Positions 1-8,005 of a stretch of DNA of 33,359 nt are shown one piece after another. The stretch is taken from contig CAYWNA010000140.1 in NCBI GenBank assembly GCA_964459305.1, forward strand, positions 1 through 33,359, written 5' to 3'. The position numbers and the translations under genes were made by a program. Source of the DNA: CAYWNA01 sp964459305 (GTDB lineage: Bacteria; Planctomycetota; Planctomycetia; Pirellulales; Pirellulaceae). Every line of letters starts with the position of its first letter. Position 1 is the first letter of the stretch. The notes below the pieces were generated by a model that saw nothing but the letters and a program-made list of their open reading frames with translations, was not told the origin of the DNA and did no database searches.

Positions 1-575
1 TGATGGACACCGAGATCTACTCGAACACCGGCGGTCAGGCGTCGAAGGCAACGCCGCGTGGAGCGGTGGCCAAGTTCGCCGCGGGCGGAAAGCCTGCAGG
101 CAAGAAGGACCTGGGGATGATTGCCGCGTCGTACGGCATCGTGTATGTCGGTCAGATCGCGATGGGGGCCAACCCGTTGCACGCGCTCCGCACGATCCGT
201 GCCGCTGAATCATATCGGGGTACGTCACTGATCATTGCCTACAGCCACTGCATCGGGCAGGGCATCAACATGACCACCGGAATGACGCACCAGAAGGAGG
301 CGGTCAAGTGCGGGTACTGGCCCTTGTACACCTTCGATCCACGCGACGACAACCGGCCGTTCAAGCTGTCCAGCAAGAGCCCAGTGGGCGCTTTCAAAGA
401 GTTCGCGCTCCAAGAAGGCCGCTTTGCCATGCTAAACCGGTCGAAACCTGAAGAATCGGATCGGTTACTTGACATGGGGCAACGCGACATTCTTCGACGC
501 TGGAAGATGTACGAACAGTTGGCCAACGTCGACCGGGCAGTGGCCGAGGATTTGGCAGGCAAGTCGTCCGACTGA
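1..575 (+). CDS. nifJ: Pyruvate:ferredoxin (flavodoxin) oxidoreductase, C-terminal part (partial)
   Basis: The reading frame enters from the left edge, so only about the last 190 residues are visible. The segment beginning DTEIYSNTGGQASKATP is characteristic of the thiamine-diphosphate-binding domain of single-chain pyruvate:ferredoxin oxidoreductase, where an aspartate and the NTGGQ stretch lie near the cofactor and Mg. Following text such as YSHCIGQGINM and YWPLYTFDPR fits the C-terminal end of the same family. The enzyme oxidises pyruvate with CoA to acetyl-CoA and CO2 and reduces ferredoxin in the cytoplasm. The first ATG at position 3 is internal, because family members carry a long N-terminal part. 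The frame closes with TGA at 573-575. I call it nifJ-type from these motifs; the iron-sulfur domains that would confirm the single-chain form lie outside the window. Confidence 0.9.
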   Translation, partial: MDTEIYSNTGGQASKATPRGAVAKFAAGGKPAGKKDLGMIAASYGIVYVGQIAMGANPLHALRTIRAAESYRGTSLIIAYSHCIGQGINMTTGMTHQKEAVKCGYWPLYTFDPRDDNRPFKLSSKSPVGAFKEFALQEGRFAMLNRSKPEESDRLLDMGQRDILRRWKMYEQLANVDRAVAEDLAGKSSD

Positions 576-1021
576 GAAGCCTCAATCAGCCCATAACGAA
601 ACCGGCGCACATGTCAGGTCTCAACCAAACATTGCGGACTTCGCGAAGTCCGCAATGCTGGCATGGGCATCGTCATCGAGACGTTGGGGGGCAAGCGGGC
701 CATTGTGCGAGGCGTTGGTTTCTGAAGGTGCGTACCGCCTCGTTACCATTTCGCATGACGAAAGACGAAGCGACGGCCCACCAGAAACCGCTCGCCACCC
801 CAAACCGTGCCCATCCCGCCCTGCCATGACGGCGTGCAGGGGATTGCGATCAACTCGGCCTACGTGAATAATCCGGGCAGGAGTCTGTCCGAAGGCCCTT
901 CTCATTCGGCGAGTCTTTGACTAAAGTCGAACCAACTCGCCCGTGCGAGTGTCTGAGATGGCACGAACTTGACAAAGACGATGTTGGCCGAGTACCCAGA
1001 CAGAATTAGGAAGATCGACTG
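576..1021. other. Intergenic region with one perfect palindrome, no supported gene
   Basis: This 446-base stretch separates the pyruvate oxidoreductase from lysA. Open frames on both strands have no recognisable domain and no good ribosome binding site. The only clear structure is the palindrome at 630-657. A short frame from the ATG at 663 reads MGIVIETLGGKRAIVRGVGF and stops; it looks protein-like but is too short to call a gene. Confidence 0.5.
630..657. repeat. Perfect 28-bp palindrome
   Basis: The left arm CATTGCGGACTTCG is followed immediately by its exact reverse complement, CGAAGTCCGCAATG, with no spacer. It lies 55 bases after the stop of the upstream oxidoreductase gene. It lacks a following T-run, so it is not a classical intrinsic terminator, though a transcript could fold here. 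A dispersed palindromic repeat or a protein-binding site is equally possible. The symmetry is seen directly; the role is unknown. Confidence 0.85.
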
Positions 1022-2290
1022 ATGCCCAAAGTTCATGCCTTCCCCTCGATACTCACGGAAATCGCTGGCGTGCCCGTCGTGGATCTGGCGAACCGATTCG
1101 CAACTCCCGCCTACGTATACGATAGCGCGAAAATCGTTGAGCGCATCGAGGACTTGAGGTCGTTCGACGTCATTCGCTACGCCCAGAAGGCATGCTCGAA
1201 CTTGGCCATCCTTGACCTGGTGCGCCGGCACGGCGCTCTGGTCGATACGGTCAGCGCCGGCGAGATACGCCGAGCATTGGCCGCCGGTTTTTCGGCACAC
1301 GGCGATCCTCCGCCGATCGTTTACACGGCCGACATATTCGATCACGAATCGCTGGAATTGGTCGTTCAGCATGATATTCATGTCAACGTCGGTTCGCCCG
1401 ACATGATCGACCAGTTGGGCGCGGTGGCGCCGGGCCGAAATATCACGATCCGAATCAACCCCGGTTTCGGGCACGGGCACAGTCAGAAGACCAACACGGG
1501 CGGCGACCAGTCGAAGCACGGGGTGTGGCACGAGCAACTGGACGACTGCCTGCCGCGCGCCGAGCAGGCGGGTCTGAGCGTAACCGGGCTCCACATGCAC
1601 ATCGGTTCTGGGACTGATTTGGAGCATCTGGCCCAGGTGTGCGGCGCCATGGAGAAAGCAGCTTTGTCCGTAGGCCGAACGGTCACTTCGATCAGCGCGG
1701 GCGGCGGCCTACCCACACCGTACAGGGACGGCGAATCCTACGTGGATTTGGACGAGTACTACCGCCTGTGGGACGAGACGCGAAAGCGGCTGGAAGACGC
1801 TTTCGGGCACAAAGTGACCCTGGAGATCGAACCGGGACGGTACTTGGCCGCGGAAAGCGGCTATTTGATCGCGGAGATCCGCGCCGTAAAACACGTGAGC
1901 AACAACCTGTTTTATCTCGTGGACGCCGGATTCAACAATCTCGCCCGTCCGATTCTTTACGGAGCTTACCACCCGATGGCGATCGCACCGGCCGACGGCA
2001 ATCTCGATCGGCCCACGCAGGACGTGGTGGTCGGAGGACCATTGTGTGAATCTGGCGATATTTTCACGCAAGAAGAGGGTGGATTCGTCTCGAAACGATC
2101 GCTGCCGACGGCGTCAGTCGGGGATTACCTGGTGATCGGATGCGCGGGTGCCTACGGCTACGTGATGGCTTCGTGCTACAATTCGAAACCGCTGGCCAGC
2201 GAAGTGCTCGTTCGCGATGGACAAGCCCAACTGATCCGCGCTCGGCAGACCTTCGAAGACTTGGTACGCGGCGAAGTCATTCCGTCTTGA
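1022..2290 (+). CDS. lysA: Diaminopimelate decarboxylase
   Basis: This 422-residue protein is a fold-type III PLP-dependent decarboxylase that converts meso-diaminopimelate to L-lysine, the last step of lysine synthesis. The PLP lysine is probably K56 in YAQKACSN. Other family signatures are HIGSG at 193-197, GGGLP at 227-231 (phosphate binding), EPGRY at 270-274 and CESGD at 342-346. The length and the YAQKACSN context match the approximately 420-residue LysA group. The ATG at 1022 follows AGGAAG by eight bases, which supports this start. The 3' end overlaps the end of the convergent cyclase gene by 14 bases. Related ornithine, arginine and carboxynorspermidine decarboxylases share the fold, but the motif context favours LysA. 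Confidence 0.92.
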   Translation: MPKVHAFPSILTEIAGVPVVDLANRFATPAYVYDSAKIVERIEDLRSFDVIRYAQKACSNLAILDLVRRHGALVDTVSAGEIRRALAAGFSAHGDPPPIVYTADIFDHESLELVVQHDIHVNVGSPDMIDQLGAVAPGRNITIRINPGFGHGHSQKTNTGGDQSKHGVWHEQLDDCLPRAEQAGLSVTGLHMHIGSGTDLEHLAQVCGAMEKAALSVGRTVTSISAGGGLPTPYRDGESYVDLDEYYRLWDETRKRLEDAFGHKVTLEIEPGRYLAAESGYLIAEIRAVKHVSNNLFYLVDAGFNNLARPILYGAYHPMAIAPADGNLDRPTQDVVVGGPLCESGDIFTQEEGGFVSKRSLPTASVGDYLVIGCAGAYGYVMASCYNSKPLASEVLVRDGQAQLIRARQTFEDLVRGEVIPS

Positions 2291-3443
2291 CGTATTCAGC
2301 CACCTGACCGATCGCCTTCTTCATGAGATCGTGATCGATTTCGTGAACGTCAATTGGGTCGCCGATGCCTCGCAACATCGTCAGCGTAAGCCGGCCGCCC
2401 AAGTGCTGACGGAACTCCTCCAATCCGTCGAAGAGCGTCTCGGTGTCGCGGAGACTTGGATCATCCATGGTCAAGCCCAGATTGATGAGACATCGCAACA
2501 CCCTTTCCGCATCAGTCCGGCCCAACCCCAGTGCCAGCGCGGAGTAGACTGTATCGATCGCCACGCCGATCGCAACAGCCTCGCCGTGACGCAATCGGAA
2601 CTCGCTCATCGCTTCCAGCTTGTGCCCCGACCAGTGGCCAAAATCCAGCGGCCGCGTTTCGAGCATTTCGAACGGATCGCCGCCACAGGTGATGTGATCC
2701 AGATGAAGCTGGGCGGATCGACGAATCATCGGTATAGCTGCGGACATGTCGCGACGCCGAATCCGCCGAGCCACGTGACACAGTTCGTCGAACATGGCGG
2801 GATCCTTCAGCGACGAGACTTTGACCGACTCCGAAAACCCGCATACAAAATCGCGATCGCTCAACGTTGACAGCAGTGTTTGATCGTTGATCACCGCCCA
2901 CGGTACCGCAAACGAACCCAGCCAATTCTTCTTGCCGAATAGATTGACTCCATTCTTCACACCAACCCCCGAGTCTCCCTGGCTGAGCGTGCTCGTGGGC
3001 AGTCTGACGACACGCAGGCCGCGATGCGCAATCGACGCTGCGAAACCCACCGCGTCCAGTACCGATCCACCGCCAATGACAACCACATAGCAGCGCCGGT
3101 CCAAATCGGCTGCATTGAAGTGCTTCAGCATCCCCTCAAACACGTGGATATCGTTCTTGATCTCCTCACCCCCAGGAACGGCCTCCATTCGGCCGACGCA
3201 GACGATGTGGTCTCGAAGTGAATCGCAAAACCGATCGATTCTCTCCTGCAGATTCGCATGCGCGGCTGCCACGTTCGCATCCACCCAGAATTGCACTCGC
3301 GCAGGCTGCCCTTCGGACGGCTGCAGCGCGTCGGCTAAAACTTGCTGGTCGGCACCAAAAACATCGTGCGTGAAACGCAGCCGATGGACGAAGGGCACGG
3401 AAAACGGGGCATCAATCGTTACAGGCGTCTTTTCGCTACTCAC
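2277..3443 (-). CDS. eboD: 3-dehydroquinate synthase-like sugar-phosphate cyclase, EboD type
   Basis: This 388-residue protein belongs to the dehydroquinate synthase superfamily, NAD- and zinc-dependent enzymes that cyclise sugar phosphates. Visible signatures are VVIGGGSVLDA near 121-131 for nucleotide binding, and candidate metal ligands E205, H270 (in LDFGHWSGH) and H286 (in RHGEAVAIG). The stretches GVGVKNGVNLFGKKNWLG and LHLDHITCGGDPFE resemble the EboD subgroup from the ebo (eustigmatophyte/bacterial) cluster rather than housekeeping AroB. I recall these from family knowledge; no alignment was run. The usual ebo partners (an EboA-like protein, a TatD-like hydrolase, a UbiA-type prenyltransferase) are not seen in the window. 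The gene ends inside the last codons of lysA on the opposite strand. The substrate is unknown. Confidence 0.8.
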   Translation of the reverse strand: MSSEKTPVTIDAPFSVPFVHRLRFTHDVFGADQQVLADALQPSEGQPARVQFWVDANVAAAHANLQERIDRFCDSLRDHIVCVGRMEAVPGGEEIKNDIHVFEGMLKHFNAADLDRRCYVVVIGGGSVLDAVGFAASIAHRGLRVVRLPTSTLSQGDSGVGVKNGVNLFGKKNWLGSFAVPWAVINDQTLLSTLSDRDFVCGFSESVKVSSLKDPAMFDELCHVARRIRRRDMSAAIPMIRRSAQLHLDHITCGGDPFEMLETRPLDFGHWSGHKLEAMSEFRLRHGEAVAIGVAIDTVYSALALGLGRTDAERVLRCLINLGLTMDDPSLRDTETLFDGLEEFRQHLGGRLTLTMLRGIGDPIDVHEIDHDLMKKAIGQVAEYVKTE

Positions 3444-3767
3444 AGTTTTCCCTGCGTTGGGTAAGCAGATCTTCTTTCGATTCGGAATTCGTACTGTATC
3501 ACCGCCAGTTTGAAGGGTTCGCTTCCCTCGTTTAACGGCAAGCGGAAGGCGTCGGTGAATCCGGAACGCAGTCGCCTTCGGCTTGCCGCTAAACGAAGAC
3601 GTTTCAAACCGGCGACACCATAGACACTCTACTCTAGTCGGACAGGATCATGCCTTGCAACCGGCGGATGATTCGACAACTCGTTGGAGAGAGGATAGAA
3701 ATCGGCTAGACTGCACCAGACGTGGAGGTTCGACAACCGAAAATCCCATCTACTGGAGGCCAAAACC
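3444..3767. other. Divergent intergenic region
   Basis: This 324-base spacer separates the divergent cyclase and Tat-exported isomerase-like genes and should hold both promoters. The main structure is the large imperfect inverted repeat at 3503-3614. No convincing -35/-10 pair and no further coding frame were found. Confidence 0.5.
3503..3614. repeat. Large imperfect inverted repeat (cruciform-like)
   Basis: The inner arms are 3529-3551 (CGTTTAACGGCAAGC then GGAAGGCG) and 3573-3595 (CGCCTTCGGCTTGCC then GCTAAACG); they pair at 21 of 23 positions. Outer arms CGCCAGTTTGAA at 3503-3514 and TTTCAAACCGGCG at 3602-3614 pair with one mismatch, giving a two-tier stem. I recall GCGGCAAGC/GAAGGCG-type palindromes as dispersed repeats in planctomycete genomes, which needs a genome search. 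It lies between divergent promoters, so it is not a simple terminator. Confidence 0.75.
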
Positions 3768-4733
3768 ATGACGGACATCAATCGAAGAGCATTCATACAA
3801 ACTACGGCAATCTCTGGTTTCGCTGCCGCTGGCGCCACATATTTCGCAAATCGCACGGCAAAGGCCGCATCTCCGAAACGCAAGTTTACGGTGGATTTGG
3901 TGTGCGGCGCAATCGGCGTACGGGCCGATCAACGAGAGGCAATCCGCTTGGCTCATAAGAATGGCTTCGAATCGGTGGCTCCCTCCGCGCAGTACCTCGC
4001 CGGCCTTTCTGACGGCCAACTCGACGAGCTGCTCGGTGAATTGAAGAAGGCAAATCTGGTCTGGGGATCGGCCGGTCTGCCAGTCGATTTCCGTCGGGAT
4101 GAGGAGAAATTCCGTGAAGGAATCGGCCGGCTGCCCGAGTTGGCCACGGCATTGCAGCGTGCCGGGGCGACCCGCATGAATACGTGGCTTCGGCCGAGCC
4201 ATGATACACTGACCTATCTGGCGAACTTCAAGCAGCACGTTCAACGCCTGCGTGAAGTCGCAAAGGTCTTGGGCGACCACGGACTTCGTTTCGGGCTGGA
4301 GTACGTAGGGCCGAAAACGTCGTGGACGGGCTCGCGACACGCGTTCATACACACGATGGCCGAAACGAAAGAACTGATCGGCGAAATAGGACAGGATAAC
4401 GTCGGCTTCGTATTGGACAGTTGGCATTGGTACACCGCTCACGAGACCCAGGAAGACCTGCTTTCGCTGACTGGTGCGGACGTAGTGGCGTGCGACCTGA
4501 ACGACGCCCCGGCCGGGATTCCGACCGACGAGCAAATGGACCTATCCCGCGAGTTGCCCGCCGCCACGGGCGTGATCGACCTGAAGGCTTTCCTTGGGGC
4601 CCTCGTGAAAATCGGTTACGACGGCCCCGTTCGCGCCGAACCGTTTAACAAAAAGCTGAACGCCATGGACAACGAACCGGCCGTCGCCGCGACAGCCGCC
4701 GCCATGAAGAAAGCCTTCGGGCTGGTCTCGTAA
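3768..4733 (+). CDS. Tat-exported xylose-isomerase-like TIM-barrel protein (sugar phosphate isomerase/epimerase family)
   Basis: This 321-residue protein starts with a twin-arginine signal, NRRAFIQTTAISGFAAAGA, cleaved probably near residue 30-35, so it should act outside the cytoplasmic membrane. The rest fits the AP-endonuclease-2/xylose-isomerase-like TIM barrel. Likely metal-site segments are GLEYVGPKTSW, VLDSWHWYTA and RAEPFN near the C-terminus, with acidic and His residues at the strand ends. Members isomerise or epimerise sugars or sugar-like compounds, but the substrate cannot be read from sequence. The ATG at 3768 follows GGAGG by about eight bases. It is divergent from the cyclase and convergent with the M14 fusion gene, with only a 10-base gap. 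Planctomycetes carry many paralogues of such Tat-exported barrels. Confidence 0.85.
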   Translation: MTDINRRAFIQTTAISGFAAAGATYFANRTAKAASPKRKFTVDLVCGAIGVRADQREAIRLAHKNGFESVAPSAQYLAGLSDGQLDELLGELKKANLVWGSAGLPVDFRRDEEKFREGIGRLPELATALQRAGATRMNTWLRPSHDTLTYLANFKQHVQRLREVAKVLGDHGLRFGLEYVGPKTSWTGSRHAFIHTMAETKELIGEIGQDNVGFVLDSWHWYTAHETQEDLLSLTGADVVACDLNDAPAGIPTDEQMDLSRELPAATGVIDLKAFLGALVKIGYDGPVRAEPFNKKLNAMDNEPAVAATAAAMKKAFGLVS

Positions 4734-4743
4734 CCTGAATGAC

Positions 4744-7700
4744 TCAGGGCAATCGTTCTTCCATTTCCCGGAGAAGCACGCCGGCCCATTCGACGGCCTG
4801 AATCCAGGAACAGAGTGTCATGTCGTCGGTGGTGGCGCGTTTGAAGGGGGCCTTATTGGGATCGGTTCGGTTGCGCAGTTTGGTGTCGACGTGTTCCATG
4901 TAGCGCAGGGCGAGCTGTTGCCAGGGCTCCTTCTCGCCGGTCAACTCGGCAATCCGTAGGAGTGAGGCGGCGGCCATGAAACGGCACCAGGTGAATTTCG
5001 AGAACTTGAGCGTCCCTCGCGCCTGCCGATCGTCCAGGTTGATCGTCGGAATCGGCCCGTCCCAGTCGAGGTGGCTAACGCAGAGCCACCATCGGGCGGC
5101 TCGCCGCATGCACTGCTCGGAGCCAGGATACCCGCGAAAGGCGGGCGTTTCGCAGGCGACCAGGAAGTGATAGGCTCCCATTCCCTGGTCGGGAATGTTC
5201 TGTTGGCTAAAGGCCTGACCGCGGCCGATGGTCGCGAAAACGTAGGGCCAGCATCCAACCGCTTCCTGCCCCTCAACGAAATGAGCCATGCCGCGCCGGG
5301 CGGCGTCGAGCCACTCGTCAGGTGGTCGCTCCCCTAGCTTCTCCAGAGCATAGTAGGCTCGCACGATGGCCTCCGCACCCAAGGCGTTGGAATTCTGGCA
5401 GTCGTGTGACGCGCCTTCGTGATGGCGGAACACACCGGGCGAGAACTCGTTGTTGACCTTCCACAAAGCTGCCGCCCGGAGGTGTTTGATGTCCTCGGAC
5501 GACGGCTCCAGTCCTAGTTCGATGAGCTTGACCAGCAGGTTGACGATGATTGCCGTTTCGACACCGACCGCCCCGCCCAACTCGCCGCCGAGGCGTTGCA
5601 TCCCTGGTCCCCACGCACCATGCACCATGTGGCAGAAGCCGCCGAACTGGGCTCTATTCTTCGGATCGGTCATGTGCTGGCCTTTGTAGCAGTAGTTGCG
5701 AGCCAACATCGCGCGATGGCGATAGTCTTCCTCGCCCGTATCACGCCAAGCGTAGGTGAAGCAGACCGCAGCCGCGGCCGCGTCACGAAAGTCGTATTTG
5801 TCTTCCTCGGAGTAGATGGCCCCGTAGTGGAGGTCTTGAGGATCTAGCACCTGACGTCGTTTGCACCAACCTACGATGTCATTGAACATCGCGCGAAGCT
5901 GCTTTTTGCCAAACCCTTTGCGGTTGAGCACGCCGTAGAATTCGTCCCAGTTCTCTTTCCGCAGGTGTTCACGCTCGCCGAGCAGAATATCTCGCCGATG
6001 TCGTTTGAACGGCTCCGCGGAGTCTTTGGCTTCGGGGAACGCGATATCCGACGGGTAGACCAGAACGGATTTCACCGGTCCGCTGCCTTGGAAGTCGTTC
6101 CCTTTGATATAGAGACTGAGCATTCGGTTACGGATGGAGACAGGCGGCAGTTCCACACGTCCGTCCTTGACCTGGATCTCTTCGAATGTCTGCCCATCGA
6201 AGCCAACGGCCAGTTTGCCGTGCCGACCCTTGGGCGAGAGCGACACCGTGTACTCGCCGGGCCGCAGATCGAGGCCGTTCACCTCGAAGCTGTAGATGTC
6301 GTGCTCTTTTGGCTTGTCAAACGTCAGTCCATGGTAGAACCAAGGCAGTTGGGCAGTGAAATCGTCACCCTCGAAACGGAGCCTGTCGCTCGGTTTGGGT
6401 GTCGTTTTTTTCTTTCCCGGCTTCGCCGCGGGCATCGCCTGCACCGTCGCGATATTCGATTTCTTCGCTTCTTGGCCAAGACTGCAGAGTGCGACCATGG
6501 TGCCACGGGCCAACTGTCGTCCTGTCTCGATGTAGCTGGCCTGGAACGTGTCAAAGCCTTCCTGGCGATAGAGAAGAAGTGCTTCGATCGTATATGCCAG
6601 TTTTGTGATGCCGGCCTGATGAAGAACGCCCCAGGCGCGATTGCTGGCCCCGTGTGTACGGACTCCTTCGAATTCGAAACCGAGTTCCTGCCGCCACGCC
6701 GCGACAATCGCATCGGTGCCGGAGCCGACCGGGCCGTACGCCTCCATCGTTCGGCGATGTCGGCCGTTGTGAATGCTGGCAAAGAAGACCGGACGCAGTT
6801 CGGCGAGCAGCGGCCAAAGGACCTTGACTTCCGGCAACGTTCGCTGAGACCAGTTCGCCGAGATGTTTTCGCCAATGCCGTCGGCCAGGTCAGACGCCAA
6901 ACCGTAGTACGTGGCACCGTAGTACATGCCGTCGACGTTGACGATCGGAACGAAATAGAAGACGTATTGCTTCAGCCATTCGCGGTGCGTCAGTACCTCC
7001 TCCATCCAACCCTCGCAGGCGTAGAGCCCCGCTGTTTCCGAACAGTGTTCGCCCGAAATGATGAAAACGGCGTCTCGCTCCGAGGCGTCACCTGGTGCTG
7101 TTATGCGTGCCATGCGGAGCGGGAAGCCGTGAGTCCTACTATGGTGGCTGTGACCGATGACGCTGACTGCGATCGTCTCTGGATGCGCCTGTTTCAACCG
7201 CTTGAGCAACTCGTCGAGCCGCTGGAGCGTGTACGGTGTGGGTACGGCAAACCACATCACCGGCGCAGTGAGTTCGAGGCGATACTGCACGCCATACGGT
7301 ACGTGAGAGCGGTCGCCGTACCGCTCGTCGATGTTTTTATGGCCGGTGGGCGTCCAAGGCACGATCTTGACGTTCTGCACGGGCAGGGACAGCCAGTTTT
7401 CGTCGTCGGTGGAGTAGACCGTGGCGCCTTCGTGCCATGGTGTCCGGCCGGCGTGGTCGAAGTCGGCGACCTCCAACGTGATGGTCCGCCCTACGGCCTC
7501 CGGGCATTCGATTTTGAAGTAGAACCGCCAAGCATACGGTGCGTGGTCGATTCGCGCTCGAAATCGGTAGTGGTTCTCTCCGACCTTCACAAAGCCGTGT
7601 CCGCCGCCACAGTGGATGGTGCTGTCGAAGGCGATTCCGTCGAGCGTGGTGCGCTGACCGCCAGGTTTCCAGTCCTCGTACGACCACGCTTCTGAATCCG

Positions 7701-7776
7701 CCGCCGTTGCGGTACAGCGAAACAAGATGATCGCCCCGACGATAGAAAGGAAGGCTACACAAGTTGTTGGCTTCAC
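4744..7776 (-). CDS. Secreted M14 zinc carboxypeptidase fused to an alpha/alpha-toroid-like region
   Basis: I prefer the GTG start at 7776 (1010 residues), because GGAG lies eight bases upstream and the protein then begins directly with a signal peptide, VKPTTCVAFLSIVGAIIL. The ATG at 7809 would add eleven residues and has no clear ribosome binding site. In numbering from that ATG, residues 40-190 look like the beta-rich N-terminal domain of cytosolic-type M14 peptidases. Residues about 190-445 form the M14 domain, with zinc ligands H255 and E258 (HCSE) and H347 (SIHNG), VNVDG at 290-294 and general base E409 (YTIEALL). A Lys/Pro linker near 460-475 leads to a beta-sandwich-like segment. From about 620 onward the sequence is Trp- and helix-rich (RRAARWWLCVSHLDWDGP), resembling alpha/alpha-toroid glycan-active proteins. 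The toroid call is weaker than the peptidase call. It lies downstream of DUF6807 and Gfo/Idh genes. Confidence 0.82.
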   Translation of the reverse strand: MKPTTCVAFLSIVGAIILFRCTATAADSEAWSYEDWKPGGQRTTLDGIAFDSTIHCGGGHGFVKVGENHYRFRARIDHAPYAWRFYFKIECPEAVGRTITLEVADFDHAGRTPWHEGATVYSTDDENWLSLPVQNVKIVPWTPTGHKNIDERYGDRSHVPYGVQYRLELTAPVMWFAVPTPYTLQRLDELLKRLKQAHPETIAVSVIGHSHHSRTHGFPLRMARITAPGDASERDAVFIISGEHCSETAGLYACEGWMEEVLTHREWLKQYVFYFVPIVNVDGMYYGATYYGLASDLADGIGENISANWSQRTLPEVKVLWPLLAELRPVFFASIHNGRHRRTMEAYGPVGSGTDAIVAAWRQELGFEFEGVRTHGASNRAWGVLHQAGITKLAYTIEALLLYRQEGFDTFQASYIETGRQLARGTMVALCSLGQEAKKSNIATVQAMPAAKPGKKKTTPKPSDRLRFEGDDFTAQLPWFYHGLTFDKPKEHDIYSFEVNGLDLRPGEYTVSLSPKGRHGKLAVGFDGQTFEEIQVKDGRVELPPVSIRNRMLSLYIKGNDFQGSGPVKSVLVYPSDIAFPEAKDSAEPFKRHRRDILLGEREHLRKENWDEFYGVLNRKGFGKKQLRAMFNDIVGWCKRRQVLDPQDLHYGAIYSEEDKYDFRDAAAAAVCFTYAWRDTGEEDYRHRAMLARNYCYKGQHMTDPKNRAQFGGFCHMVHGAWGPGMQRLGGELGGAVGVETAIIVNLLVKLIELGLEPSSEDIKHLRAAALWKVNNEFSPGVFRHHEGASHDCQNSNALGAEAIVRAYYALEKLGERPPDEWLDAARRGMAHFVEGQEAVGCWPYVFATIGRGQAFSQQNIPDQGMGAYHFLVACETPAFRGYPGSEQCMRRAARWWLCVSHLDWDGPIPTINLDDRQARGTLKFSKFTWCRFMAAASLLRIAELTGEKEPWQQLALRYMEHVDTKLRNRTDPNKAPFKRATTDDMTLCSWIQAVEWAGVLLREMEERLP

Positions 7777-7832
7777 GGCTTCGTCTCCGAAAAGAAGGGT
7801 AGATCTCATAGCGGCAAAAAGTCGGCGAGCGG

Positions 7833-7848
7833 GGGCCGTGAGGCCCCT
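7833..7848. repeat. Short hairpin ahead of the M14 fusion gene
   Basis: GGGGCC, loop GTGA, GGCCCC forms a perfect six-base-pair hairpin. It sits just upstream of the M14 fusion gene, in its presumed leader. Possible roles are mRNA processing or attenuation within the minus-strand unit; no T-run is present. Confidence 0.5.
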
Positions 7849-7947
7849 GATTTCTCGACGAACTTGGTCATGTTGCGCATGCTTACAAACCTCACGATGG
7901 CTGACGTTTCACGACAAGCTCGCGGATATGAGTTGGCCATGATATCA

Positions 7948-7963
7948 GCGGGCTAACGCCCGC
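7948..7963. repeat. Short GC-rich hairpin
   Basis: GCGGGC, loop TAAC, GCCCGC forms a perfect six-base-pair hairpin 43 bases beyond the stop of the DUF6807 gene. GGGCTAACGCCC-like hairpins are, from memory, common between planctomycete genes. It could partly terminate or stabilise the upstream message. Confidence 0.5.
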
Positions 7964-8005
7964 CGCTCGCCGGGGAGGTTTGCCACGTTGGGGTGGAGGC
8001 GGACT

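Noticed and set aside
611..829. A 72-residue plus-strand frame in the first intergenic region
   Set aside because: It runs through the perfect palindrome, has a biased composition and no ribosome site or domain.
5965..7695. A 576-residue open frame on the plus strand
   Set aside because: It lies wholly antisense to the M14 fusion gene, has no recognisable domain or ribosome site, and is expected from codon bias in a GC-rich gene.
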